20,884 bases of DNA from a virus. The stretch lies in IMG/VR virus record IMGVR_UViG_3300044681_000134, positions 1 to 20,884 of that record. One strand, given 5' to 3'. This document shows, piece after piece, positions 8,301 through 14,203 of this stretch; within the stretch, counting starts at the first letter, position 1; every line of letters begins with the position of its first letter. The notes beneath the pieces are model-generated. The model searched no databases, was not told the DNA's origin, and worked only from the letters and a program-made list of their open reading frames with translations. Both the position numbers and the translations under genes were made by a program.

Positions 8301-9825
8301 CAAGTTCACCGACATGCTGCGTAAAACCGTTGTACTCAACCCGATATTCTCACTGGCGCAGCTCAGTCAGGACTCATTCGGCGCGATGTTCACTTCTGGG
8401 CTACCGCTGCAAACCGCGGTGAAGCTGCCGATCCGAGTGGTGAAAGAGTTTATTAAGACTCTGGACGGCACCAGTGCATCGCACAGCGAGCTCCGCCGTA
8501 TGGGTGCTGTGGGCGTGCGCGACTACAACGCCGCAGTTGTGATCCGTGAAGCAGAAAGTTTCCTGACCAATATGCAGGATGCCAAGGCTGGCCCGCTACG
8601 CCGACTGATGCGTGGGCTTGAGAACTTCTCAATGGCGTCAGATAACGCTGTGCGTCAGGCGATTTACGAGCTGTCGCAGGAAAACGGTGCGACTAAGGCT
8701 GAAGCCATCGAGAAGGCGTTTGAAGTCATCAACTTCCGCCGTAAGGGCTCTTCGCCCACCATCCAGTTGGCAAACCGTCTGGTGCCGTTCTTTAACGCCT
8801 ATCTACAGGCGCTGAGCGTTCAGCAGAAAGTATTGGCAGGCGAAGGTGTTTCACCACGCAACAAGAAGAGTTGGAACGAGTTTACGCAGAACCTCGCGGC
8901 GTTCACTGCGCTGTCTATATTTATGGCGCTCCTGAACGAGGACGACGAAGAGTATCAGCGCATGGAGCCCTATGTGCGCAACCGCATGTGGTACCTCGGT
9001 AACGGCTTTGGGCTGCCAATTCGTACTGACTTGTTCCTCCTACCCAAGATTATTGCTGAAGAAGTCACTCGTATGGCGTATGACTCCGCATCGGCAGATC
9101 CGGGCGTGCTGAAGAAGGCAATCAAGGAAGGACTGGCTAACGGCCTGTTTGGCCCGACCGCAGTGCCGCAGATATTTAAGCCAACCATCGAAGTTGCGAT
9201 TGACCACAGCTTCCATACAGGTCGCGCGCTGACTCCGGCGTATGCCGAGGGTTTACAGAACGAGTTCCAGTACAACGAGTACACCTCTGAGCTGTCTAAG
9301 CTGATTGGTGCTGGTGTAGACGGTTCGCCAATTCTGATTGAGCACTGGTTGCGTGGCACGTTTGGCTCAGCTGCTGGGCTTCTGATGTGGACCTCAAATC
9401 TGTGGGGCATGGGTGCTGGCATCCGTCCGCCTGAGAACTTCCGCGAGATTGCAACCTCTGCACCGGGTATGAGTCGCTTCCTGTCCAGAGAGTTTGGTGG
9501 CGGCCTGCGTTCTATGTTCTACGATGCGGCCAAGCTGTCTAACGAAGCCAAATCTACATATACAACGCTATCTACTCGCGACCCAGAAGGCGTTGACGCG
9601 TGGCTGTCTGAGGATGACAACCTGATCCGTGCGTTGTCTGACGAAACGCTTCGTGAGTACCAGAAGGAAATTGGCAAGATTCGCAGAGAGATACGCGACG
9701 TGTCGCTGTCTACACAGCTGGATAACAACTTCAAGCAGGAGTATTTGCGCGAGCTGCGTAACTACGAGCAGATTATGCTTGAGGCTATGGACATCAAGGG
9801 CATTCGGAAAACTCTGAACATGTAA
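2395..9825 (+). CDS. 2476-aa polyvalent phage protein (ART-like, zinc metallopeptidase, ParB-like, LPD38-like)
   Basis: The ATG at 2395 has AAGGG spaced 7 bases upstream, and the frame is intact for 7.4 kb. Layout: residues 1-40, a small N-terminal motif; about 60-180, a Gly/Ala-rich hydrophobic region; 325-520, helical; about 530-640, ADP-ribosyltransferase-like (LYRG with R536, FFSPS at 554-558, E627 in LEYIVLD); about 880-990, zincin metallopeptidase (HELVH 894-898, likely third ligand in DEFLSEG 949-955); 1103-1160, Lys/Glu/Arg coiled coil; about 1373-1485, ParB/sulfiredoxin-like (HEGRHRAAAL from 1454); C-terminal third resembling LPD38 (NPIFSLAQLSQDSF from 1982, LVPFFNAY 2129-2136). Phage polyvalent proteins are known to combine such domains and are thought to enter the cell with the DNA. 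The peptidase may cut the polyprotein. Domain names come from motif recognition, not a profile search. Function as an injected effector carrier is inference. Confidence 0.9.
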   Translation: MPSYYARTANGQTIEFNHPDQLSDDQIREIAAYRAYELSQDPFAELEATPQQPPEESGLFASLESGARTAVGTGLYGLGELTGLEGVSKYGEEILQGQPGYAPITSEEVGQAFEQGVMPGLGAGAQYVTEATGEVAGGLPAYIATALGGAKTGAALMPIPQFKPAAALAGSVIAPAMTYFFGQNRLAQEEQIRKAEEEGVPPPQFNDLETFGYGLLQSGVERTGIAVLARRFPILNRLFGGNKADADAAARELAEQGRAAAFGRGAATGVVTEVPVELTQQVLERMASDQELTSDEALAEYVEVMKRTAAGIAPIGGVTGVASRSGAISRQEAQQRQAREQELAEMRAQATEAAQTDLAAVQAREFAEEELPDFGVGFASTGLGPTVSREGIMSDIRVADEEWDVEPIRQRLQETANAVTQLTEQSRKAIDEVERNQLYDELNMARTENILAQAATYREAEQRLRAAGKQNEANGAMRKYYSTLDKAKVAFDQVQNQEIRTELGATLEQVTAKPEGLEPTTTTPSAAAKETVTLYRGVPEGRDPMAPSDIGGLFFSPSKDEAAAYGGENAVIAEKTFDFENLLTGKNWMDVKSKLGLEKNAQWKDITSAAKQAGFDGIKYSGSNGLEYIVLDKAPQTPTPTIAPQAVSAQIGLSPRSNAAKAIDQLDINTPEGRAQAREIINAVRDAKGTSPKTIERMAQSPLVQELDAEGQGELEVDVTEPTLQEYARMWAEAKAAKNEAGADAIRSEATRVYSPSDFDAEIQSAVMRLAAERDIDISKPAKSQIELDRDARWSENQDNDLRANMRDENTLGVLEALKRNENPVIAAVAQRFDEIPTTTPAVNIDEAAIVNAVRRRRLGKDAEIAVAGMFDPNTNTVVMRDELAAGNPEFVAHELVHAQASDVLDSKVKNLTDTQRAGVEQLKKLYKYVKENTPTDLIEAQYALTSVDEFLSEGMGNKRFQDYLKTVEYKNTNAWSEFVAAIAKMLGLKPDTAFTELLSAYEQITTRPEAKAPPKSEQVTPTKKRKAPADVGTPETLTAAAVQRYGKAYQQARKTDKFPGEEAVRVREVIEKAIKEAGGKKADIAKVRGAIAKAERLETEALTRPERKKAEAKAKQEQKFREREEAAQVERQKEIAEGAKETEKLQERERQRRARGAGVEPTDLLQASIERQLNELRNMAEAKRRNEMRPLLKKIIARVRELNPEWRAGDSEAKIIDSVLRAPSPVGFMRSIRSQYDPMYQAYLQGSLGVDEEMGLTETDAMVGGMRQEFEQQMARMEQVMTETDAFNDAEIDEIMAAMRVLKNPKSDPEAAVEAQEVIQKYDDIVRAELTREEGELMFMISGGKKAVRVRQSSIRQALAEYSMSDGKTRAYIAWVDPKQFVELNTESAAEAESILNSFKYGTKDGKIETRKIIEEGWPRIPYVRVGKEILEGEPYGSLGKTYHRGEVDWGAHEGRHRAAALAAAGVERMPVVIQINDVPYLDPGQMPIFTQRATFFGDTAAPLASATLTNPNNLVLGMDVVDSVPLSNKKLAEINDMFGVVKTEPETETGPEVEAALEAGEVLFKIDTEATRAAEERVTASGGRIFSNEQDRKGLLRNMKDFGFKEEDGQMVRKGANDYVKDSVTVTDWVATKFLSSDSAVVNGIRRRLREMNVSEHEFLGSMLNASTSQVWHAEALGAVTLEFGNLRYNEELHKYEGIQDVNNYKTLIGKLEEISKDRGIPMNVIESDAHRYVEAKRLLAIRNEQELIQRKIDALNKSGRISNKRKAQKLQKYADRYIHMDDAQIRTALEAGKAIPEYNDVFKIWDGMRKNVIKVMVDSGLVDPYEAEVWLDNSDYAPFYRKTQLEAKQGPKEYISGLVADPNLKRFKGTDAEVNNVFDNMAKWVEFYVSASVRNNSARRMIQEMRRVGMARAVDAKEKLSPSERERRVGVWEKGEKNFYVVEQTIFLEAFKGMESAGIPVIGIAAKFTDMLRKTVVLNPIFSLAQLSQDSFGAMFTSGLPLQTAVKLPIRVVKEFIKTLDGTSASHSELRRMGAVGVRDYNAAVVIREAESFLTNMQDAKAGPLRRLMRGLENFSMASDNAVRQAIYELSQENGATKAEAIEKAFEVINFRRKGSSPTIQLANRLVPFFNAYLQALSVQQKVLAGEGVSPRNKKSWNEFTQNLAAFTALSIFMALLNEDDEEYQRMEPYVRNRMWYLGNGFGLPIRTDLFLLPKIIAEEVTRMAYDSASADPGVLKKAIKEGLANGLFGPTAVPQIFKPTIEVAIDHSFHTGRALTPAYAEGLQNEFQYNEYTSELSKLIGAGVDGSPILIEHWLRGTFGSAAGLLMWTSNLWGMGAGIRPPENFREIATSAPGMSRFLSREFGGGLRSMFYDAAKLSNEAKSTYTTLSTRDPEGVDAWLSEDDNLIRALSDETLREYQKEIGKIRREIRDVSLSTQLDNNFKQEYLRELRNYEQIMLEAMDIKGIRKTLNM
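3961..4310 (+). other. ADP-ribosyltransferase-like domain inside the giant protein
   Basis: Translated residues of about 523-639 show the three-part signature of R-S-E type ADP-ribosyltransferases: Arg in LYRG (R536), an aromatic-Ser-x-Ser strand (FFSPS, S556 and S558) followed by a helix with AAAYGG, and a late strand containing a Glu (E627 in LEYIVLD). Such enzymes transfer ADP-ribose from NAD+ to a target protein, nucleic acid or small molecule. Known family members sit in phage polyvalent proteins. The DNA here is about 42% GC by hand count over 4081-4260, against 57% at 4381-4440. The target is unknown, and activity is not proven by motif spacing alone. Confidence 0.65.
5000..5400 (+). 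other. Zincin metallopeptidase domain inside the giant protein
   Basis: The HExxH motif HELVH (residues 894-898) lies in a helix preceded by a beta-type segment (NTNTVVMRDELAAGNPEFVA). A downstream acidic DEFLSEG (949-955) would give the third zinc ligand, as in gluzincin-like peptidases. The segment that follows (W-x-x-F with a hydrophobic helix, residues about 974-1000) is the usual tail of the metallopeptidase domain seen in polyvalent proteins. The likely role is self-processing of the 2476-residue chain or cleavage of a host protein; neither can be told from the sequence. Confidence 0.75.
6481..7080 (+). other. ParB/sulfiredoxin-like domain inside the giant protein
   Basis: Residues of about 1373-1485 read as an N-terminal strand (AYIAWVDPKQFVEL), an internal strand with IPYVRVGKE, then AHEGRHRAAALAAAG (from 1453) followed by ERMPVVIQI. 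A Gly-x-His-Arg loop before an Ala-rich helix and a PV-V/I strand is the hallmark of the ParB/Srx fold, which binds and hydrolyses nucleotides and in some members acts as a nuclease. The DNA drops to about 40% GC (lines 6601 and 6961) against 58% at 7321-7380. Whether it is a CTPase, a nuclease or a protein modifier cannot be said. Confidence 0.6.
8300..8870 (+). other. LPD38-like region of the giant protein
   Basis: Residues of about 1970-2160 carry a helical scaffold with NPIFSLAQLSQDSFGAMF, a later SMASDNAVRQAIYE helix, an EVINFRRKGSS turn and RLVPFFNAYLQAL. This order (Asn-Pro..Asp, then Ala-x-Arg-x-Ala, then Phe-Arg-x-x-Gly, then Pro-Phe-Phe-Asn-Ala) is what I associate with the C-terminal 'large polyvalent protein-associated domain' class, specifically LPD38. 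It probably provides packaging or assembly contacts in the virion. The assignment is from memory of the family pattern. Confidence 0.55.
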
Positions 9826-9850
9826 AAAAGCCCCCTCACATGGAGGGGGC
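9824..9850 (-). terminator. Intrinsic terminator for leftward transcription
   Basis: An 8-bp perfect stem GCCCCCTC / GAGGGGGC with a 5-base loop (9830-9850) is flanked on its left by six A residues (9824-9829). Read on the minus strand this is a GC-rich hairpin followed by six U, a textbook rho-independent terminator placed just after the last leftward gene. On the plus strand the hairpin is followed by AACCAC with no T-tract, so stopping rightward transcripts would need another factor. The A-tract overlaps the stop codon of the giant gene. Confidence 0.85.
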
Positions 9851-9867
9851 AACCACTTCAGAGACCA

Positions 9868-9890
9868 GTGACTCCTGCTGGAGGAGTGAC
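9868..9890. repeat. Second hairpin in the convergent gap
   Basis: ACTCCT (9871-9876) and AGGAGT (9882-9887) form a 6-bp stem with a 5-base loop, extended past one G-G mismatch by a GT/AC pair. No T-tract follows on either strand, so it is not an intrinsic terminator by itself. It may protect transcript 3' ends in the 102-base space between the convergent units. The rest of that gap shows nothing else. Confidence 0.45.
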
Positions 9891-9927
9891 CCGAAGAAAG
9901 GATCGAAGAATCACTGTGGCGCCGATT

Positions 9928-10119
9928 CTACCGCACTCTCCACGCCCGTAAACCCTTTACGAACTCTTCTGTCACGTTTTTAACGCTCATAGAGTACCCA
10001 AAATCGTCGGCCACCTTGCGGATTCTGCTCTCTAGGGACTTACAGTCTAGGCAGGGGACAAAAAAGCTGTCCCCAACCCGCATACCGCTTATTGCCGCCT
10101 TAAGATTCCATTTCAGCAT
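9928..10119 (-). CDS. 63-aa small phage protein at the operon end
   Basis: The start chosen is the ATG at 10119, which has GGAAG six bases upstream; a longer version from a TTG at 10143 lacks a site. It overlaps the 3' end of the primase-helicase gene by 20 bases in another frame, which suggests coupled translation. The sequence has a GDSFFVPC segment, a basic helix (SLESRIRKVADDFGY) and an end, GLRAWRVR. I recall small phage proteins with this 'GDSFFVP ... G-hR-hWR' plan, possibly nucleic-acid binding, but no function is established. It is the last gene before the leftward terminator. Confidence 0.75.
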   Translation of the reverse strand: MLKWNLKAAISGMRVGDSFFVPCLDCKSLESRIRKVADDFGYSMSVKNVTEEFVKGLRAWRVR

Positions 10120-12958
10120 CGTTATCTTCCGGTAAGGCTTCAACTGACGCGATAAACGCTTCGGCCTCTTCCGGGGCTACCAGAAATTCTGCTGCGTCCA
10201 CTGGCGGCGACATAGTAAATTTAGTTTTGGAGAGCATCCGCTTCTTGACTTTGCGGCGGAAAGTGTAAGACCCGCCAGTCACCCGGCAGTCATTCAGCAC
10301 GTCGTCAATCGTGAACTGGCGGTCGGTGCAGTATTCGCGCAGATCCTTGTAGCTGATGTACAGCAGGTTACCCTCTTCCTCAAAGCGTACGGTACAGCGT
10401 GAGCCGTTGGGAACAATCTTGCCGTGGTCCCCAGACATCGGGTTAATCAGCGTAGAAATCACGGTGGTGTTTCTTAGGTTTTCGTAGATGAACTCGCTCA
10501 CCAGCTCAAACGCATCTACCACGTCGTTCTTAACCGTGTTGCGTGCTTCGTTGATCCTACTGACCATGAAGTCTTCGAGGCGGTCCATAGGGAACTGGCA
10601 CAAGTCCAGCTTCTGCGTAACGACGTTAGCAACCTGAACGGCAGCGAATAAGCCCGTGTGAAACCGCTCCTCAATCTTCTTGTTCACTCGTTTCCAGATA
10701 CGCTTGCGTGCCTTGTCGATCAGCTCCGGTATCTTGTCACCGTTATTGACCATCCACTTAGCCCACACATCGCCCGCAACACCATAGTTTTCTTCCAGCA
10801 GCGCAAACAACTCATCTGCCCCTTCAACCGTCTGGCGCTTGACTGGAATTTCGATCAGTCGCATCAGCTCGCCGTCCGGTCTGGCCTTCAGCTTAATCAG
10901 CTTGCTGACCATAGAGGAGTTTGAGTTCATCAGGTGGATGGTGTTCCACGTAGCTTCGTTATGCCGCTCGGTATTGCTCGTCGAGTTCATGCGGTTCTTA
11001 CCACGGCCCTGTGATGTGCCGTAGATTTCATCTGACAAGAACTCAGCCGGAGCGTTAGTCATTTCGTCCGACATAGCCACGAGGTTGTTATGCACGCCGA
11101 GGCGGTGCTGGCGCGAGGCCGGTGTATCACGCTGAGTCAGCATAGTTCTGTCTGGATGCCCAAACACGCTGAGTGCGAGCCTGCCTGCGGTTGACTTACC
11201 CGTACCTGATTCGTTACTGATGAGGTTGATAACGCCGCCAGCTACTCCGGTGAACTTCATCAGGGGAGCGGCGAACCCGCACAGGGCCACAAGCTGCAAC
11301 GCCTCCAGCCCCGGCTTGTTAATCGCGTTGAAGATTTCTTTCCATGTTTCCAGAGAACCTTTCATACCAAACGAGTCGATGATGTTCGCAGTGGTGCTGC
11401 TCGGGAAGTTGTGGCTGGGCTCTGATTTGCCTTTCTCATACACGCGATGCCCAACTACAAACTCTGTGTTGGCAGCGTGCCATCCAAACTGTAGGCGGGC
11501 TTCTTTTGCTTTTTCCCGCATCTGGAGTTCTTTGGTGTACCTGATTGCGTAGTCCATAATCTCGCTCATCTGTCTCTTGTTAGCGGCGACGCCTTTAGCG
11601 CCAAAAATCTTCTTAAATTGTTCTTGCGCGTGCATGTCCTTTACCGGAACCATGAACTCGCGCTCTCCGTCCATAGGCAGGTGGAGGTGAAACACCACAC
11701 ACTCGCCGTCATTCGGGTCAACTAGGCGAGTCGAAGCGTACAGATCGTTTTCGTACACCAGATGCTCAACCTTGTCACCGTCCGCATCGCGCTCTTCCCT
11801 GTACACACCGCCGTTAGCGCCACGGAAATATGGGAAGGGCGGCTTAAACAGCGCCTGCTTCACTACCTGAGTGCTGATACTCCCATCCGACTCTTCTTCC
11901 TCATCCGGTGCAGCAAACAACTCAGACTCGTCACGCTTGATTTCAGCGCCCAACTGAATCGGGCTAGTAACCTGCTGCGTACAGCCTTGGCACAGATCGG
12001 AACTCAACCCACGAATTACTTCACAGGTGTACGGCCCCTTGGTCAGGCTGGCTTTCTCCAGCGTATCTTCCGGCGTGTAATCAGGATGCTTACTGGACAT
12101 CCTGTGTATGGCCGTGTCGCGGTCTACGCAAGCCCATGCGATAGACAAGCCAGCACGCCACATAGGCTCTTCCAGCTCAGCTTGGTTACTTATGACTTCC
12201 TTGAGGAAGTTGCAGCCCTTGTCCTTGAGGCTCTTCTGCGCAATCGTGCTGAAGCGCGACTGCTTGTTCCCAAGAATTGCTTTAGCTGTTTCGCTCAACT
12301 CAGCGGTGTCTACCTTAACGCGTGGCTTCTTCGGCTCCGGCAGGTCAAGTGCAGCTAAGCAGTCAGCAAACAGGTCAACGTCGATGGGCTCACCGTGTTC
12401 ACACTGAATAACTTGCTTCGGGTCGTCAGGGTTCTTGAAGTTCAACGTCTGCGGTATGCGCAGAATACGCGCTTCGTCAGCGGTGACTGCCGGGTCAGCC
12501 TCAAGGCCGAGGTGCTCACACGCACGCTTTAGCTTCTCAGCGATCGGAGACCATGCAGAACTAGGGATGTACTGAGTCAGCAGCCAGTAGACGTGAATCC
12601 CGTTGCCAGAATTAACGATGGTTGGATGCGGCAGCTTGACCTCTACCCTGAACTTCTCAAGGGCTTCGAGGGCTTCAGCCTGACTCGGATATGGCTTGTT
12701 CGTGCCACAATCTAGATCAAGCCAGAACGACTTCATCCACTGGGCATTTTCTTGCGTGCGCTTCTCACTGCCTTCCTTGTAGGAGGCGACAGCAAAGTAC
12801 GCATCTATCTTGCGATCAACGAAACTCTCGGCACGCTCGGCCAAGGTATCAATATCGTCTACAAATTCTTGAAGGACTTTTCCGTCACTTATGCCAACTA
12901 CACAATAGCGGCCTTCCTCTGGCAGCACTTCATGTAGGAAATCGGTTGTCGGGCTCAT
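10100..12958 (-). CDS. AEP primase fused to DUF927-type helicase (952 aa)
   Basis: The ATG at 12958 has a modest GGAA about 7 bases upstream. Residues 1-205 are an archaeo-eukaryotic primase domain: the metal-binding DLD at 81-83 (FWLDLDCG), SGNGIH at 117-122, and DEARILRIPQTLNFK from 161. Residues about 245-330 hold four cysteines (C249, C312, C323, C326) suited to a Zn or Fe-S site, as in PriL-like modules. Residues about 380-760 are the P-loop ATPase: Walker A SNESGTGKST at 581-590 (K588) and Walker B VAMSDE (D631, E632), the pattern of DUF927 helicases. The remainder is a helical and winged tail with an acidic end. It should unwind the fork and lay down primers, the single-chain equivalent of T7 gp4. 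It follows the likely SSB gene after a 172-base structured leader. Confidence 0.88.
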   Translation of the reverse strand: MSPTTDFLHEVLPEEGRYCVVGISDGKVLQEFVDDIDTLAERAESFVDRKIDAYFAVASYKEGSEKRTQENAQWMKSFWLDLDCGTNKPYPSQAEALEALEKFRVEVKLPHPTIVNSGNGIHVYWLLTQYIPSSAWSPIAEKLKRACEHLGLEADPAVTADEARILRIPQTLNFKNPDDPKQVIQCEHGEPIDVDLFADCLAALDLPEPKKPRVKVDTAELSETAKAILGNKQSRFSTIAQKSLKDKGCNFLKEVISNQAELEEPMWRAGLSIAWACVDRDTAIHRMSSKHPDYTPEDTLEKASLTKGPYTCEVIRGLSSDLCQGCTQQVTSPIQLGAEIKRDESELFAAPDEEEESDGSISTQVVKQALFKPPFPYFRGANGGVYREERDADGDKVEHLVYENDLYASTRLVDPNDGECVVFHLHLPMDGEREFMVPVKDMHAQEQFKKIFGAKGVAANKRQMSEIMDYAIRYTKELQMREKAKEARLQFGWHAANTEFVVGHRVYEKGKSEPSHNFPSSTTANIIDSFGMKGSLETWKEIFNAINKPGLEALQLVALCGFAAPLMKFTGVAGGVINLISNESGTGKSTAGRLALSVFGHPDRTMLTQRDTPASRQHRLGVHNNLVAMSDEMTNAPAEFLSDEIYGTSQGRGKNRMNSTSNTERHNEATWNTIHLMNSNSSMVSKLIKLKARPDGELMRLIEIPVKRQTVEGADELFALLEENYGVAGDVWAKWMVNNGDKIPELIDKARKRIWKRVNKKIEERFHTGLFAAVQVANVVTQKLDLCQFPMDRLEDFMVSRINEARNTVKNDVVDAFELVSEFIYENLRNTTVISTLINPMSGDHGKIVPNGSRCTVRFEEEGNLLYISYKDLREYCTDRQFTIDDVLNDCRVTGGSYTFRRKVKKRMLSKTKFTMSPPVDAAEFLVAPEEAEAFIASVEALPEDNDAEMES

Positions 12959-13130
12959 TAAGTGGTTCCGGCGAAATAATAGGGCGGCAGCGGTTACGCC
13001 TACCGTTTTCGGGGAAAACTCCCCTAGCCGCCCTTGCTTGGGCTATTCGATGCTTGACGGCGGGAGGGCCGACAGTATCACCGGTTTTCTGAAACAGGCA
13101 AGCTGGTTCACAACTTGCTTATATTCAGAA
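12959..13130 (-). promoter_or_regulatory. Structured leader upstream of the primase-helicase gene
   Basis: This is the longest gap in the leftward operon. AGGGCGGC (12981-12988) and GCCGCCCT (13027-13034) form an 8-bp perfect outer stem. It encloses CGGT/ACCG (12991-13005) and GGGG/CCCC (13011-13024), giving a three-way junction. An alternative stem GTTTTC/GAAAAC (13005-13019) excludes the GGGG/CCCC one. On the minus strand the outer stem is followed by ATTATTT and then the primase ribosome site. An upstream minus-strand CCCGCC could also pair with the 5' arm. This could be a leaky terminator or attenuator setting primase level below SSB, or a replication-origin structure. No coding sequence with a ribosome site was found in it. 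Confidence 0.5.
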
Positions 13131-14009
13131 TTATTCGTCGCCCCACTCGTCGAGGATGGAAGCCACGTCAGCCTTCTCTGCCTGCACAGGCTCAGCCTTC
13201 TTCTTGACCACCTTCGGCTCTTCAGCTGCGGCCTTCGGCTTTTCAAATCCGTCGTTGGCCTTCAGGGTTTCCTCGTCCTCACGCTTGACAAACTGACGAG
13301 GGCCGGTATGCGCCTTCGCATCAGAGGAGTCACCCTTGTTTTGCACGGCTGCCCACTCTTCTTCGTTCAGCGGACGAGCAGCGCGGAACATCAGCTTCGG
13401 CACTGGTGACTTGGTGTCGAACTTCACCTCAGTAACAACCTTGATGATGTCGTAGCCGAACTCAGCCAGCTTGCGTACATACGCTTGAAGCGGAGCGTAC
13501 TTGCTGCCGTCCTCAGCCTTACCGAACACAGAAGTGGCGGGCAGAGTCACGCCGTACACGTCACCACGCGGGTCGCCTTCCAGTACCACTGCAAGTCGCG
13601 CGGAGTAGCGGCAGGCACGCCCATCACCTTGACCCGAACCCTTCACATTCTGCGGGCAGTTGGCACACAGGCTGGCCTGCGGGCTTTCTACATTTTCGCT
13701 AGGAGCGTTGCCGTCGTCCGACCAGCACGCCGGACTGGATGCTTGGCCTTCCTTGTAGCTTCCCTCGTAGTAAGTGCGGGCAATAGCCGGAGCAGACTTC
13801 ACGACGATCACGTTCATCGCACGATCTTCGTTCTGTGCTACTTCCTGAGCACCGACCATCATGCGGAACACAGAACCCTTGAAGCTAATGCGCTTCAGGG
13901 ACTGACCTGCTCCACCACCGGCAAGTGCCTTGGCGGTATCGGAAAGTTCACCACCTTGCAGGTGGGCTGGCATGGTTCCCATGCCTTCAAATAGAGTCAT
14001 ATCAGACAT
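13131..14009 (-). CDS. Putative ssDNA-binding protein with Cys4 zinc site and acidic tail (292 aa)
   Basis: The ATG at 14009 is preferred over the adjacent GTG at 14012 because AAGGAG lies 7 bases before it. The ATG shares one base with the preceding TGA (TGATG). Residues of about 38-80 and 135-215 look like beta strands of an OB-type core. Between them C95, C115, C118 and C133 (with CANCPQNVKG) could bind zinc. Residues 225-280 are a disordered Lys/Glu/Ala linker, and the chain ends in ILDEWGDE, an acidic aromatic tip like those of phage and bacterial SSBs that recruit partners. It lies next to the primase-helicase in a replication operon. No sequence-level SSB signature is certain, so the role is inferred from architecture and place. 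Confidence 0.65.
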   Translation of the reverse strand: MSDMTLFEGMGTMPAHLQGGELSDTAKALAGGGAGQSLKRISFKGSVFRMMVGAQEVAQNEDRAMNVIVVKSAPAIARTYYEGSYKEGQASSPACWSDDGNAPSENVESPQASLCANCPQNVKGSGQGDGRACRYSARLAVVLEGDPRGDVYGVTLPATSVFGKAEDGSKYAPLQAYVRKLAEFGYDIIKVVTEVKFDTKSPVPKLMFRAARPLNEEEWAAVQNKGDSSDAKAHTGPRQFVKREDEETLKANDGFEKPKAAAEEPKVVKKKAEPVQAEKADVASILDEWGDE

Positions 14010-14203
14010 CACTGGTCTCCTTGTGCGTATGTAAATTGCTGGCGTTCGACGTAGTCGATTAGCGCAGCTTTCTTGAAAAACACCTTCTTCCCCAGCTTCA
14101 CAAACGGAATTGCACCCGAGTCACGAAGTTTGTCTAGGGAAGAAACCGACAGCCTGAGAAACTCAGCTGCCTCTTTCTTAGTCAAAAGTCCTAGGTCGCT
14201 CAC
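14009..14203 (-). CDS. Excisionase/AlpA-like helix-turn-helix protein (64 aa)
   Basis: The start is GTG at 14203, overlapping the upstream TGA as GTGA, with GAGG about 9-10 bases before it. The sequence LLTKKEAAEFLRLSVSSLD is a clear winged helix-turn-helix of the MerR/excisionase (HTH_17) type, followed by KLRDSGAIPFVKLGKK, the wing, and a short C-terminal helix ALIDYVE. Such 60-70 residue proteins bind DNA as excisionases, directionality factors or small regulators. No integrase is visible in the window, so a regulatory or origin-binding role within the replication operon is as likely as excision. The next gene (putative SSB) overlaps its stop by one base. Confidence 0.85.
   Translation of the reverse strand: MSDLGLLTKKEAAEFLRLSVSSLDKLRDSGAIPFVKLGKKVFFKKAALIDYVERQQFTYAQGDQ

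Noticed and set aside
9830-9850. Rightward intrinsic terminator after the giant gene
   Set aside because: The plus-strand hairpin is followed by AACCAC, not a T-tract. Only the minus-strand reading meets the usual criteria.
11762-12358. 198-codon plus-strand open frame
   Set aside because: It is antisense to the primase domain, whose motifs are unmistakable. The composition is that of a shadow frame.
12981-13034. tRNA-like or ribozyme fold in the primase leader
   Set aside because: The multi-branched fold lacks a T-arm consensus, an anticodon arm of 5 bp and a CCA-type end, and I found no hammerhead core (CUGAUGA with GAAA). It is kept only as a regulatory structure.
13043-13131. Short minus-strand frame starting at a GTG in the primase leader (about 22 codons)
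   Set aside because: No Shine-Dalgarno site, no ATG, and it ends within the structured region. A leader peptide cannot be excluded, but nothing supports it.
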